In this document: one piece after another, positions 18,349-29,744 of the stretch
How positions within the stretch are numbered: position 1 is the stretch's first letter
Layout of the letters: each line of letters begins with the position of its first letter
Origin: Aeromicrobium wangtongii
GTDB taxonomy: Bacteria; Actinomycetota; Actinomycetes; Propionibacteriales; Nocardioidaceae
Direction: 5' to 3'
DNA: 64,000 nucleotides
NCBI RefSeq assembly: GCF_024584515.1
Contig: NZ_CP102173.1
Coordinates: forward strand, 558,001-622,000
Notes under the pieces: model-generated
What the model was told of the DNA's origin: nothing
Seen by the model: only the letters and a program-made list of their open reading frames with translations
Databases searched by the model: none
Program-made: the position numbers and the translations under genes

Positions 18349-20171
18349 ATGGCATCTGACCCTTCGGCAAGCCCGAAGCCCCCCGCGGTCGAGGTTCCCC
18401 TCTCGAAGGGGCTGGAACACACCCAGCAGGAGTGGGAGAAGGCCACCGCCGCGGTGCTGCGCAAGTCGCGCCGGCTCGCCGAGGACGCGCCCGACTCCGA
18501 TGTGTGGAGCGTCCTGGCGACGACGACGCTGGACGACATCTCGGTCACCCCGCTGGGGACGCCGGCGCTGAGCGCGGATCTTCCCGACGGTGGGCTGCCC
18601 GGCCAGGCGCCCTACACCCGCGGCACGACCGCGACGCGCGAGCTCGGCGGGTGGGACGTCCGCGCGTGGTTCACCGATCCCGACGTCGAGCGCACCGCCA
18701 AGGACGTCGTGACCGACCTGGAGAACGGCGTCAACTCGCTGTGGATCTCCGCGGGCACCGGCGGCGTGGCGATCGACGCCCTCGCCACGGTCCTCGAGCC
18801 GGTCTTCGTCGAGCTCGCGCCGATCGTCCTGGACGCCCCGTTCGAGCCCCTCGAGGCGGCCCGGGCGCTGGCCGCCGTGATCGCCGACAAGGGCGTCGCC
18901 GCGGCGCCCGGCACGAGCTTCGGCGCCGATCCCATCGGCGCGGCCTTCCGGGGCCGCGGGGTGGTCGACTTCGACGCCACGGTCGAGATCGCCCGCCTCG
19001 CGCAGCCGCTGGGCGCCCGCGCGATCACGGTCGACGCGACGGCCGTGCACGATGCGGGAGCGTCCGACGTCCAGGAGCTCGCATACTCCCTGGCCGCCGG
19101 CGTCCAGTACCTGCGCATCCTGACCGAGGCCGGCTTCGGCGTCGAGGAGGCCGCCGGGCTGATCGACTTCCGCTACGCCGCGACCGACGAGCAGTTCCCG
19201 ACGATCGCCAAGTTCCGTGCCGCCCGCCGGCTCTGGAACCGGGTGGCCGAGCTGAGCGGCGTCACGACCGCCGCCGCCGGTCAGCTGCAGCACGCCGTGA
19301 CGTCCCGGCCGATGATGGCCTCGTACGACCCGTACGTGAACATGCTGCGCACCACCGTCGCCGCCTTCGCCGCCGGTGTCGGCGGGGCCGCGGCCGTGAC
19401 GGTCCTGCCGTTCGACGAGCCGCTGGGCCTGCCCGAGCCGTTCAGCCGCCGCATCGCCCGCAACACCTCGAGCCTGCTGATCAGCGAGTCCCACGTCGGC
19501 GCGGTGACCGATCCCGCCGGTGGTTCGCACGCCGTCGAGAAGCTGACCGACGACCTGGCCCGCGCGGCCTGGGAGCTGTTCGGCCGGATCGACGCCACCG
19601 ACAGCCTCGAGGCCGCGCTCGACCTGGTGCGCTCGACCGTCGACGCGACGGTCTCGGAGCGTGCCCTGGCCATCGCGCGTCGTCAGCGCCCGATCACGGG
19701 CGTCTCGGAGTTCCCGAACCTGCACGAGCAGCTGCCGCAGCGCCGCCCGTACCCCAGCCCGCTGACGGTGCACCGCTACGCCGGCGAGTTCGAGGCCCTG
19801 CGCGACGAGCCCGCCGACAAGCCGGTGTTCCTGGCCGCCATGGGCCCGATCGCGAGCCACACGGCACGCGCGACGTTCGCGGCCAACCTGTTCGCCGCCG
19901 GTGGTGTCGACACCGTCGTGGGCGGTCCCACCGAGGGGGTCGACGACGTGCTCGCGGCCTACGAGGAGGCGGGACGTCCCGCCGTCGTCTGCCTGGTCGG
20001 CCACGACAAGGCCTACGAGGCGTGGGGTGCCGACCTGGTCACCGCCCTGCGCGAGGCCGGGGCGACCCACGTGGTCCTGGCGGGGAAGATGGACGTGGGC
20101 GCCGACATGACCGTGGCGGTGGGCGTCGATGCGCTGGCCTTCCTCCGTTCGATCCGAGAGGAGCTCACCCG

Positions 20172-20175
<4 letters not shown>
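18349..20175 (+). CDS. mutA: methylmalonyl-CoA mutase small subunit
   Basis: Non-catalytic partner subunit (608 residues) of the adenosylcobalamin-dependent mutase, which joins propionate breakdown to the TCA cycle. The N-terminal barrel (about residues 70-440) carries the mutase pattern: [33 protein letters not shown]-like blocks and [16 protein letters not shown]. The C-terminal cobalamin-type domain has lost the histidine motif DxHxxG; in its place is [13 protein letters not shown], as expected for MutA. The stop overlaps the mutB start by 4 bases (ATGA), giving coupled, equal synthesis. Confidence 0.95.
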
Positions 20176-22355
<2,180 letters not shown>

Positions 22356-22368
22356 CGGGACAGCGCTG

Positions 22369-23376
22369 ATGGTCGACGTCACCGAGCTTGCCGACGACAT
22401 CCGCGTCGGCAAGCGCGCGGCGATCTCGCGCGCCATCACGCTGGTGGAGTCCAGCCGCGCCGACCACCGGGCCGAGGCGCGCGAGCTGCTCGGGCTGCTC
22501 ACCGACCCTTCGACGGGCTCAGGCGGCGATGGCGGCGCAGGGGGCGACAGCGGGGCGGTGCGGGTCGGCATCTCCGGTGTGCCCGGAGTCGGCAAGTCGA
22601 CATTCATCGAGGCGCTCGGCACCCACCTGATCGACGAGGGGCACCGGGTCGGCGTCCTGGCGGTCGACCCGTCGAGCGTGCGCACGGGCGGCTCCGTCCT
22701 CGGCGACAAGACGCGCATGTCCAGGCTCGCGGTCAGCCCCGACGCCTTCATCCGCCCCTCGCCGAGCGCCGGGACGCTCGGCGGCGTCGCCCGGGCCACG
22801 AGCCAGGCCGTCACGGTGCTGGAGGCGGCCGGCTTCGACGTCATCCTGATCGAGACCGTCGGCGTCGGGCAGTCCGAGATCACCGTCGCGGGCATGGTCG
22901 ACACCTTCTTGTTCCTCACCATCGCCCGGACCGGCGACCAGCTGCAGGGCATCAAGAAGGGCATCCTGGAGATCGCCGACGTCGTCGCGGTCAACAAGGC
23001 CGACGGCGACCGGGCCCAGGAGGCCGAGGCGACGTCCAAGGACCTCGCCGGCGCGCTGCGCCTGGTGCACGCCGGCACGAAGACGTGGGTCCCGCCGGTG
23101 CTGACCTGCTCGGCACTGGAGGGCACCGGCATCGACACCGTCTGGAACCGGATCATCCGCCACCGCGAGTTCCTGGGCCGCACGGGTCTGCGCGAGAAGC
23201 GTGCCCAGCAGCAGCTGGACTTCACCTGGGCGCTGGTGCGCGACGAGCTCGACCAGCGGCTGCGCAACGACCCCGCGGTCGCAGCCGTGCGCGCCGAGGT
23301 CCGCGAGGCGGTGCTGTCCGGGGAGATGCCGGCGGCCACGGCAGCCGACCGCATCCTCGAGGCCTACGACTCCTGA
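22369..23376 (+). CDS. meaB: methylmalonyl-CoA mutase-associated GTPase
   Basis: G3E-type P-loop GTPase (335 residues) that guards and reloads the B12 cofactor of MutAB. Walker A is [17 protein letters not shown] (from about residue 65), the Mg/switch parts are [18 protein letters not shown] and ETVGVGQSE, and the base motif is VNKADGDR. Just before Walker A there is an unusual glycine/serine-rich piece, [17 protein letters not shown], encoded by a stretch containing a short repeat also present at 24403-24420. The stretch keeps the frame. It is the third gene of the mut operon. Confidence 0.95.
   Translation: MVDVTELADDIRVGKRAAISRAITLVESSRADHRAEARELLGLLTDPSTGSGGDGGAGGDSGAVRVGISGVPGVGKSTFIEALGTHLIDEGHRVGVLAVDPSSVRTGGSVLGDKTRMSRLAVSPDAFIRPSPSAGTLGGVARATSQAVTVLEAAGFDVILIETVGVGQSEITVAGMVDTFLFLTIARTGDQLQGIKKGILEIADVVAVNKADGDRAQEAEATSKDLAGALRLVHAGTKTWVPPVLTCSALEGTGIDTVWNRIIRHREFLGRTGLREKRAQQQLDFTWALVRDELDQRLRNDPAVAAVRAEVREAVLSGEMPAATAADRILEAYDS
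22506..22523 (+). repeat. REP-like repeat CCCTTCGACGGGCTCAGG, copy 1 (inside meaB)
   Basis: Eighteen bases that match 17 of 18 bases of the copy at 24403-24420 on the other strand. It encodes part of an in-frame Gly/Ser-rich segment in MeaB. Similar CTTCGAC-AGGCTCAGG elements are scattered in many high-GC genomes (general knowledge). Confidence 0.55.
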
Positions 23377-23410
23377 CGCGGGCCCGGCGCGGCTGTGGCA
23401 CGATCGGGCG

Positions 23411-24202
23411 GTGAAGAGAACCGTGACGGCCCACCTCGAGCTCTACCTGCACGGCGAGGCGGACCTGATCTTCTCGATCGCCGTCGCCCAGGGCCAGGAC
23501 GTCACCGAGTCGCTGCAGATCAGCTCCAACGGCGTGCAGCTCGACCCGCACGAGATCATCGGCCGGCACGGCACGCGCCTGCACCGGCTGACCGGACCCG
23601 TCGGGCCGATGGTCATCGACTACTCCGCCGAGGTCCGTGGACAGGCCGATGCGCCGCCGGTCGAGGAGCTCGACATCATCGAGTACCGCCGGCCCAGCCG
23701 GTACTGCGAGTCCGACACCCTCTTCGCGACGGCCCGCTCGGAGTTCGCGGGGGTCCAGGGCAAGGAGCTGCTGGACGCGGTCAGCACGTGGGTGGGTGAT
23801 CGCCTCAGGTACGTCGCCGGAGCGAGCCAGCCGACCGACGGCGCCGTGGCCACGATGCTGGCCCGCCGAGGCGTGTGCCGCGACTACGCGCACCTCGTCG
23901 TCGCCCTGCTGCGGGCGCTGGACGTCCCCGCCCGCCTGGCGGCGGTGTACGCCCCGGGCCTGGCCCCGATGGACTTCCACGCGGTTGCCGAGGCCTTCGT
24001 CGAGGGTGCCTGGCAGGTGGTGGACGCGACGGCGCTGGCCCCCCGGAGCTCACTGCTGCGCATCGCGACCGGCCAGGACGCCTCCGAGACCGCCTTCTTG
24101 TCCCAGCACGGCGCGGCCGTCGACCTGCGCTGGATGGCGGTCACCGCGGTCGTCGACGAGCTCCCCGGCGACGACCTGACCCAGCTCGTCACGCTGCGCT
24201 GA
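23411..24202 (+). CDS. transglutaminase-like cysteine protease-fold protein
   Basis: A 263-residue cytoplasmic protein. The N-terminal 120 residues are the beta-rich domain that often comes before bacterial transglutaminase-like domains. The catalytic core follows: Cys in ARRGVCRDYAHLVVALLRA (about residue 157), His in MDFHAVAEAF, and Asp in WQVVDATALAP, a complete Cys-His-Asp triad. Substrate and role (peptidase, amidase or cross-linking) are unknown. The start is GTG 23411, with CACGAT 6 bases upstream as a weak -10. It lies 34 bases after meaB and may be read through from that operon. Confidence 0.85.
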   Translation: MKRTVTAHLELYLHGEADLIFSIAVAQGQDVTESLQISSNGVQLDPHEIIGRHGTRLHRLTGPVGPMVIDYSAEVRGQADAPPVEELDIIEYRRPSRYCESDTLFATARSEFAGVQGKELLDAVSTWVGDRLRYVAGASQPTDGAVATMLARRGVCRDYAHLVVALLRALDVPARLAAVYAPGLAPMDFHAVAEAFVEGAWQVVDATALAPRSSLLRIATGQDASETAFLSQHGAAVDLRWMAVTAVVDELPGDDLTQLVTLR

Positions 24203-24302
24203 GACCGATCCGGACGGACTAGGGGTCAATAGTCCCAAATAACTAGTTCCGCCACGAAAGTCAAGACTGCACTTGGGGCAGATAATTCGCTACTGTCTTT
24301 CA

Positions 24303-24371
24303 CAGAGGCACTGACGCGCAAGCGTCACGAGGCCGGCCGTCTCGGGGGGATGGCCGGCCTCCTCGTCTTTT
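24303..24371 (+). ncRNA. candidate small RNA or transcription attenuator, about 69 nt
   Basis: Predicted start is 7 bases after TACTGT. The RNA would hold hairpin 1, TGACGC-GCAA-GCGTCA (24312-24327), a 6-bp stem closed by a GNRA tetraloop, and hairpin 2 with 10-bp arms GAGGCCGGCC/GGCCGGCCTC and a loop containing six G. It would then end at CGTCTTTT. It could instead be the premature terminator of the glycosyltransferase mRNA. No Rfam family was recognised by eye. Confidence 0.4.
24329..24371 (+). terminator. intrinsic terminator with T run
   Basis: A perfect 10-bp GC stem (24329-24338 with 24352-24361), then CTCGTCTTTT. It is the clearest classical terminator in the window. It stops transcription from the mut/transglutaminase unit or from the local -10 at 24291. 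Confidence 0.8.
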
Positions 24372-24402
24372 CCGGCAGCGACAGCGGCGCGCGCCGCCTC
24401 GT

Positions 24403-24420
24403 CCTGAGCCTGTCGAAGGG
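24403..24420 (-). repeat. REP-like repeat CCCTTCGACAGGCTCAGG, copy 2
   Basis: On the minus strand this intergenic copy differs from the copy at 22506-22523 by one base. No further copies were found by eye in the window. Confidence 0.55.
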
Positions 24421-24486
24421 GGCCTCGTCGCCGCCGCCGAGTGGCGCATTGCGTAGTCTTCGGGGTGCCCGACACCGAGGAGGAGC

Positions 24487-27400
24487 ATGTCGCCGTCGCC
24501 CGCGGACCGGTTGCGCAGCGTCGCCAAGAGGGCCCGTGAGGCCGCCCGGACCGACGGGACGCCCGCCGACTCCGATGCGCGCACGCTCTTGGCCTCGGGA
24601 CTGTTCGATCCCTGGTACTACGGCCTGCAGACGCGCACCGAGATGACGCCGTCCGAGGCCGCGGAGCACTACCTGAGCGACGGCGCGGCGTCCGGGCTGC
24701 TGCCCAATCCGCTCACCGACGTGGACGCGACAGGGCTGGCGCCGGACGACGTCGTCGCCGCGCTGCTGGGCGGCGCCGCCAGAACCTTCCCGGTCCGGCC
24801 GATCCTGGACGATCTGGAGCTGGTCGCGCTCGCGCCCGCCGCGACCGAGCATCCCGGCGGTCCCGTGGGCTTCTACCTGGAGCATGCCCGCGCCGGGGCA
24901 CCCGTCCCCGCGCTGGGGCAGCGGTCGTGGAAGCGCTTCGTCCGCCTGCGCCAGCAGCAGTCGGCGGCGCTGGAGACGATCCTGGCCGCCGCGGTGCTCG
25001 ACCGGCCGTACTACGAGGCACAGACCAGGCGGACGTTCCTGAGCGATCGCCAGGCGGTGTGGCACTTCCTGGAGACGGGGGAGTCGGCGGCGTTGTCGCT
25101 CTCGCCGCTGTACGAACGCGCCTGGTACCGCAGCAAGGCCGGGGTCCGGACGCCGATGACCTTCATGCACCTGCTGCGCACGGGCCAGACCGCCGGGGCG
25201 GCCGGTCCGCACTTCGACGGCGCGACCCATCTGCAGAGTGCCCCCGAGGCGGCCGATCATCCCGGCGGACCGCTCGGCCACTTCCTGTCCCAGGCAGACG
25301 ACGCGACCCTGACGGTCCCGGACCCCGATTCCGGGATCGTGCCGGTCCCATGGGGCGCGTTCCGCGAGCACCTGCTCGCCGCGGCCACCGAGACCGGCCG
25401 TCAGGAGGCGCTGCTGCGTCCCCGGCCGACCAGCACGGCCCGGTGGACCCTTGCCGCAGCCGAGCCCGCCGAGGGCAGCTCAGAGCGCGTCACGATCGTC
25501 GCCGACGCGCGCACCTGGGGCCGCGACGTGCCCGAGCGCCTCGCCACGGTCCTCGCCCAGCGGTACCAGACCTGGACGATGCGGGTCGCGGTCGACGAGG
25601 GGGCGCCGATCCCACCCTCGCTGGCCGAGCTCGACGACCTGCGCATCGTGCTGGTGCCGACCCGGGCGGAATCCTGGGCCGGGCGAGCCCAGGACGTCCT
25701 GGCGACGGCCGACGAGCCGTGGACCATCTTCTGGCAGCCCCAGGAGACGTGGTCGCCCGCGCTGCTCGGCGCGCTGCTGTCTGCCGCGGCGCCGGACACC
25801 CTCGTGCACGCCGCCGTCGTGGACGAGGAGACCGGCCGGTGGTGGACCGATCTGGCCGACCACGACGCGCTGGTGTGGGACGAGCCCCGCTCGCTCGCGG
25901 CCATGCTCGTGCCCACCGAACGCCTGCGCGCGGACGCGCTGCGGTCGCAGGCCGAGGACCGGTTCGGCTGGGACTTCCTGCTGCGGCACGACCTGACCCC
26001 CCGCTTCGTCCCCTTCATCGGGCTGAGGGCAGCCGATCCGGGCAGCCTGCCGACCAGCGCCGGCCGCCGCAGCACCTACGCGCAGGTCGTCCGGTCTGCT
26101 GCCGCGGCCGACTGGGACACCATCACCCGGGGGAGCGGCACCCGGGTCGTCGGACGTGCGTCCGTCCTCGTCGTCGCGACCGGAGACCGCCACCGGACGC
26201 GCCGGGCCGTCGACAGTGTCCTCGAGGGCACTGCCGGCGACGTCGAGGTCGTGCTGGTCGACAACGGCTCCCATCGGGAGGTCTCCGCGATCCTCACCGC
26301 CTGCTACGCCGGCGACCCGCGTGTCCATGTCCACCGCCTTCCGTCGACGTCCCACACCCCGGTCGCGGTCAACCGCGCCGTGGCCGCGTCAACAGGCGAG
26401 GTGGTGGTGCTCCTGGACCACGACAACCAGGTGGACCCCGGCTGGCTCGAGCCGCTCGTCGAGGCGCTGCGCGACCCGGACGTGCTCGCCGCACAGCCGC
26501 TGCTGCTGACCGCCGACGACACGATCCGGTCGGCCGGGGTGGTCGGCGTGGGCCGCCACCTCGTACCCGTGCACCTGCTGGCGTCCCACCCGGTGGAGGA
26601 CCTGCCCGCCGGCGACATCGCCCCCGACGCGGTCAGCGGCGTGTGCCTCGCGGTCCGCGCCGACGCGCTCGCCTCCGTCGGCGGGCTCGACCCGGTCTTC
26701 TCCGACCTGGCGGACGTCGACCTGTGCCTGCGGCTCGCCGACAGCCGAACCGGCCGGTTCGCGACCGTCGCCCGGTCCCGGGTCAGCCGTCGGGCGCGGC
26801 AGGCGATCCCACCGCCGGCCGAGGCGGACCAGCTGCAGCTGCTCGAGCGCTGGGGTGGACGCCTGCCGGAGCCGCGGATCGAGCACTGGCAACGAGCAGG
26901 GTTCGAGGTGGCCGGTTTCCGCGCCGGACCGGGGCTGCCGGCCAGTCGCCGGCGCACGACCGTGACGCCCGAGCTCACGCGGACGCCGCGGCTGGTCGCC
27001 GAGGGTCCCGGGGCCGGGCTGCCCAGCCTGCGCTGGGCCATCAAGATCGCCGCCCAAGGGGGTCCGCGCGGCGACGAGTGGGGCGACACGTACTTCGCCG
27101 CCGATCTCGTCCGTGGCCTGCGGGCCTGGGGACAGGAGGCCTTCGTCGACCGCCGCGGCGCCCACGAGCGTCCCGGGGTCGACGGCCTGGACGATGTCAC
27201 CGTGACCCTGCGCGGGCGCTGGCCCGCGGTCACGCAGCCGGGCGCGACCAACGTCTTGTGGGTCATCAGCCACCCCGACGAGGTGCCGCTGGAGGAGCTG
27301 GGCCAGGGCTTCGACCTGATCTACTCCGCGGGCGCCGGCTGGGCCGAGCAGGTCAGGGCGGCCACGTCGCTGGACGTCCGCACGCTGCTGCAGGCCACCG

Positions 27401-27954
27401 ACGCCTCGCGCTTCACGACGCACGGCGAGGCGATGGCCGGGCTGGGGACGTTGTTCGTGGGGCGTACCCGCAAGGTGATGCGCCCCGTGGTGGGCGATGC
27501 ACTGGCAGCCGGTGCCGATCTGACCGTCTTCGGCGACGGGTGGGAGTCGTTCATCGACCCGGCCCATGTCGCGGCCGATCACCTGCCCAACGAGCAGGTG
27601 CCGGCGGCCTACCGGGGCGCTCGCATCGTCCTGAACGACCACTGGTCCGACATGGCCCGGCTCGGCTTCTACTCCAACCGGCTGTTCGACGCCGTGGCGT
27701 CGGGGGCGCGCGTCGTGACCGACCCGGTCGAGGGTGTCGAGGAGCTGCTGGGCCCGTCGGTGCGCAGCTACCGGACGCTCGACGAGCTACGGGACCTGCT
27801 GGACCCGAGCGGGTCGGCCTGGCCGGACCCGGACGTCGTCGCGGCCAATGCCGCGCGCGTCGCCGCAGAGCACTCGTTCGTGGCCCGCGCGAAGGTGCTG
27901 CTCGCGGACGTGCTCAACGCGCGAGGCGTCGAGCACGTCCTGGACGAGCGTTAG
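24487..27954 (+). CDS. large multi-domain glycosyltransferase (GT2 plus CgeB-like GT)
   Basis: A 1155-residue soluble or membrane-associated enzyme for surface-glycan assembly. The N-terminal 250 residues carry repeats of the type seen ahead of many glycosyltransferases: LFDPWYYGLQ then HYLSDGAASGLLPNPL, repeated more loosely near residues 170-245. Residues about 556-770 are a GT2 domain: ASVLVVATGDR, VEVVLVDNGSH, VVVLLDHDNQVDPGW (DxD-like metal site), FSDLADVDLCLRL. The last 300 residues resemble CgeB-type glycosyltransferases: GDEWGDTYFAADLVRGL, NVLWVISHPDEVP, VFGDGWESF, RLGFYSNRLFDAVASGARVV. So two transfer centres may act in turn on one chain. It has a good AGGAGG site. Its stop overlaps the converging citrate synthase stop by 4 bases. 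No membrane helices are seen. Confidence 0.85.
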   Translation: MSPSPADRLRSVAKRAREAARTDGTPADSDARTLLASGLFDPWYYGLQTRTEMTPSEAAEHYLSDGAASGLLPNPLTDVDATGLAPDDVVAALLGGAARTFPVRPILDDLELVALAPAATEHPGGPVGFYLEHARAGAPVPALGQRSWKRFVRLRQQQSAALETILAAAVLDRPYYEAQTRRTFLSDRQAVWHFLETGESAALSLSPLYERAWYRSKAGVRTPMTFMHLLRTGQTAGAAGPHFDGATHLQSAPEAADHPGGPLGHFLSQADDATLTVPDPDSGIVPVPWGAFREHLLAAATETGRQEALLRPRPTSTARWTLAAAEPAEGSSERVTIVADARTWGRDVPERLATVLAQRYQTWTMRVAVDEGAPIPPSLAELDDLRIVLVPTRAESWAGRAQDVLATADEPWTIFWQPQETWSPALLGALLSAAAPDTLVHAAVVDEETGRWWTDLADHDALVWDEPRSLAAMLVPTERLRADALRSQAEDRFGWDFLLRHDLTPRFVPFIGLRAADPGSLPTSAGRRSTYAQVVRSAAAADWDTITRGSGTRVVGRASVLVVATGDRHRTRRAVDSVLEGTAGDVEVVLVDNGSHREVSAILTACYAGDPRVHVHRLPSTSHTPVAVNRAVAASTGEVVVLLDHDNQVDPGWLEPLVEALRDPDVLAAQPLLLTADDTIRSAGVVGVGRHLVPVHLLASHPVEDLPAGDIAPDAVSGVCLAVRADALASVGGLDPVFSDLADVDLCLRLADSRTGRFATVARSRVSRRARQAIPPPAEADQLQLLERWGGRLPEPRIEHWQRAGFEVAGFRAGPGLPASRRRTTVTPELTRTPRLVAEGPGAGLPSLRWAIKIAAQGGPRGDEWGDTYFAADLVRGLRAWGQEAFVDRRGAHERPGVDGLDDVTVTLRGRWPAVTQPGATNVLWVISHPDEVPLEELGQGFDLIYSAGAGWAEQVRAATSLDVRTLLQATDASRFTTHGEAMAGLGTLFVGRTRKVMRPVVGDALAAGADLTVFGDGWESFIDPAHVAADHLPNEQVPAAYRGARIVLNDHWSDMARLGFYSNRLFDAVASGARVVTDPVEGVEELLGPSVRSYRTLDELRDLLDPSGSAWPDPDVVAANAARVAAEHSFVARAKVLLADVLNARGVEHVLDER

Positions 27955-29063
27955 GCCTTGGTGGCGGCCCAGTCGGGGTTCCAGCCCTCGACCTCGTCGG
28001 CGCCACGCGAGGCGGGGCCGGTGTAGATCGCGGACGGGCGGATCAGGCGGCCGGTGCGCTTCTGCTCCAGGATGTGCGCGCTCCAGCCGGCCGTGCGGGC
28101 CGACGTGAACATCGCGGTGAACATGTGCGGGGGGATCTCGGCGTAGTCCAGGACGATGGCCGCCCAGAACTCCACATTGGTCTCCAGCACACGGTCGGGA
28201 CGACGCTCCTTGAGCTCCTTGAGCGCAGCCTCCTCCAGGGCGATCGCGACCTCGGCGCGGGGGGCGTTGAGCTCCTTGGCCGTGCGGCGCAGCGTGCGGG
28301 CGCGGGGGTCCTGGGCGCGGTAGACGCGGTGGCCGAAGCCCATGAGCCGCTCGCCCTTGTCGAGCAGGTCCTTGACGTACTTGGTCGCGTCGCCGGCCTT
28401 CTCGACCTCCTCGATCATCGTCAGCACGCGGGCCGGGGCGCCGCCGTGCAGCGGGCCCGACATCGCGCCGACCGCACCCGAGAGTGCGGCAGCTGCGTCG
28501 GCACCGGTCGAGGCGATGACACGGGCGGTGAACGTGGAGGCGTTCATGCCGTGCTCGGCAGCGGAGACCCAGTAGGCGTCGATGGCCTTGGCGTGATCGG
28601 GGTTGACCTCACCGCGCCAGCGGGTCAGGAAGCGCTCGGTGATGGTGCCGGCCTTGTCGACCTCGCTCTGCGGGACGAACGGCTGTCCGACGCCACGCGC
28701 CGCCTGGGCGACGTACGACAGCACCATGACCGCCGCGCGGGCCAGGTCGTCGCGGGCCTGCGTGTCGTCGATGTCGTACAGCTGCTTCATGCCCCAGGCG
28801 GGAGCGGTCAGCGCGATGGCGCTCTGCACGTCCGCGCGGATGTCTCCGGAGTGGACGGGGATCGGGAACGGCTCGGCGGGCGGGAGACCGGGCTCGTAGG
28901 CCCCGTCGACCAGCAGGCCCCAGATCTTCTCGAAGGGGACGCGACCCACCAGGTCGTCGATGTCGACGCCGCGGTAACGAAGCGCAGACCCTTCCTTGTC
29001 GGGTTCGGCGATCTCGCTCTCGAATGCGATGACGCCTTCAAGTCCGTGGTGCACTTCAGTCAT
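27951..29063 (-). CDS. citrate synthase (short, CitA-like form)
   Basis: Condenses oxaloacetate and acetyl-CoA to citrate. 370 residues, shorter than the GltA form of about 430. Catalytic histidines stand in AAEHGMNAST, GPLHGGAPARV and MGFGHRVYRAQDPRA. In the region of the catalytic acid the sequence is ETNVEFWAAIVLDYAEIPP, with Glu where NVDFYSG-type enzymes have Asp; actinobacterial CitA-like proteins seem to share this, so activity is still likely. The ATG 29063 follows CAGAAT by 7 bases; the much longer upstream frame lies in pdxH and is rejected. It is divergent from pdxH. It may have a part in the propionate/methylcitrate branch rather than the main TCA flux. Confidence 0.92.
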   Translation of the reverse strand: MTEVHHGLEGVIAFESEIAEPDKEGSALRYRGVDIDDLVGRVPFEKIWGLLVDGAYEPGLPPAEPFPIPVHSGDIRADVQSAIALTAPAWGMKQLYDIDDTQARDDLARAAVMVLSYVAQAARGVGQPFVPQSEVDKAGTITERFLTRWRGEVNPDHAKAIDAYWVSAAEHGMNASTFTARVIASTGADAAAALSGAVGAMSGPLHGGAPARVLTMIEEVEKAGDATKYVKDLLDKGERLMGFGHRVYRAQDPRARTLRRTAKELNAPRAEVAIALEEAALKELKERRPDRVLETNVEFWAAIVLDYAEIPPHMFTAMFTSARTAGWSAHILEQKRTGRLIRPSAIYTGPASRGADEVEGWNPDWAATKA

Positions 29064-29070
29064 AGGCTGC

Positions 29071-29093
29071 ATTCTGCACTGCGCAGCTAGTCT
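29071..29093. promoter_or_regulatory. divergent leaderless promoters, citrate synthase (minus) and pdxH (plus)
   Basis: Minus CAGAAT (29076-29071), then 7 bases, then ATG 29063. Plus TAGTCT (29088-29093), then 6 bases, then ATG 29100. The starts are only 36 bases apart. Confidence 0.55.
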
Positions 29094-29099
29094 CGGCAC

Positions 29100-29744
29100 A
29101 TGGAGTCCCCAGATCTGGCGCGGATGAGGTCGGAGTACGCCCACGACGGGCTCGACGAGCAGGCCGCCGGCGACGACCCGTTGGTGCTGTTCGACCGCTG
29201 GTTCGACGATGCGGTGACAGCCGGCGTGCACGAGCCGAACGCCATGGCGCTGGCCACCGCGACGCCGCAGGGGCGGCCCTCGTCGCGCATCGTCCTGCTC
29301 AAGGGGCTGGACGACCGCGGTCTGGTGTTCTTCAGCGGCTACGAGTCCCGCAAGGGCCGGGAGCTCAGCGCGAATCCGTGGGCTGCCGCCACGATGCTGT
29401 GGCACCCGCTGCAGCGCCAGGTGCGGATCGAGGGCTCGGTGACCCGGATCCCGGAGGAGGAGTCGGACGCCTACTTCGCAGTGCGGCCACGGGGGGCGCA
29501 GATCGGTGCGGTCGCATCGCCGCAGTCGCAGCCGATTGCCGATCGGCGGACGTTGGACCAGCGGGTCGCCGACGTCGAGCAGGCCTGTGCGGGCCGTGAC
29601 ATCGAGCGTCCGGCGGTGTGGGGAGGTTTTCGCATCGCCGTCGACTCGATCGAGTTCTGGCAGGGGCGCGACAGCCGCCTGCACGACCGGCTGCTGTTCA
29701 CCCGCGCGCCCGGCGGCTGGACCCGCGAGCGCCTGGCGCCGTGA
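29100..29744 (+). CDS. pdxH: pyridoxamine/pyridoxine 5'-phosphate oxidase
   Basis: FMN enzyme that makes pyridoxal 5'-phosphate. 214 residues, normal length. Motifs: PNAMALATATPQGRPSSRIV and LLKGLDDRGLVFFSGYESRK (FMN phosphate site), GRELSANPWAAATMLWHPL, RQVRIEGSVTRI, PRGAQIGAVASPQSQPI, and the C-terminal substrate residues RLHDRLLFTR. It provides the cofactor used by SerC and the decarboxylase in this window. The stop overlaps the next GTG start (GTGA). Confidence 0.95.
   Translation: MESPDLARMRSEYAHDGLDEQAAGDDPLVLFDRWFDDAVTAGVHEPNAMALATATPQGRPSSRIVLLKGLDDRGLVFFSGYESRKGRELSANPWAAATMLWHPLQRQVRIEGSVTRIPEEESDAYFAVRPRGAQIGAVASPQSQPIADRRTLDQRVADVEQACAGRDIERPAVWGGFRIAVDSIEFWQGRDSRLHDRLLFTRAPGGWTRERLAP

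Larger units (their letters stand above)
24203..24486 (+). other. 284-base AT-rich intergenic region with small-RNA or attenuator signals
   Basis: No protein gene. The first 100 bases are AT-rich (CAATAGTCCCAAATAACTAG). A -10 candidate, TACTGT, stands at 24291-24296. Two hairpins follow, the second with a T run (24329-24371). A REP-like repeat lies at 24403-24420, then TAGTCT at 24454-24459, a probable -10 for the glycosyltransferase gene, and its AGGAGG ribosome-binding site at 24478-24483. Confidence 0.65.

Noticed and set aside
24303-24371. 6C RNA family
   Set aside because: That motif has two hairpins with C-rich loops; here one loop has six G on the transcribed strand and the other is GCAA. 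Only a covariance-model search could settle it.
24465-24539. A leaderless GTG ORF (24 codons) overlapping the glycosyltransferase start
   Set aside because: It fits the TAGTCT spacing, but the large gene has a good AGGAGG, and the short ORF runs out of frame into it with no overlap of stop and start.
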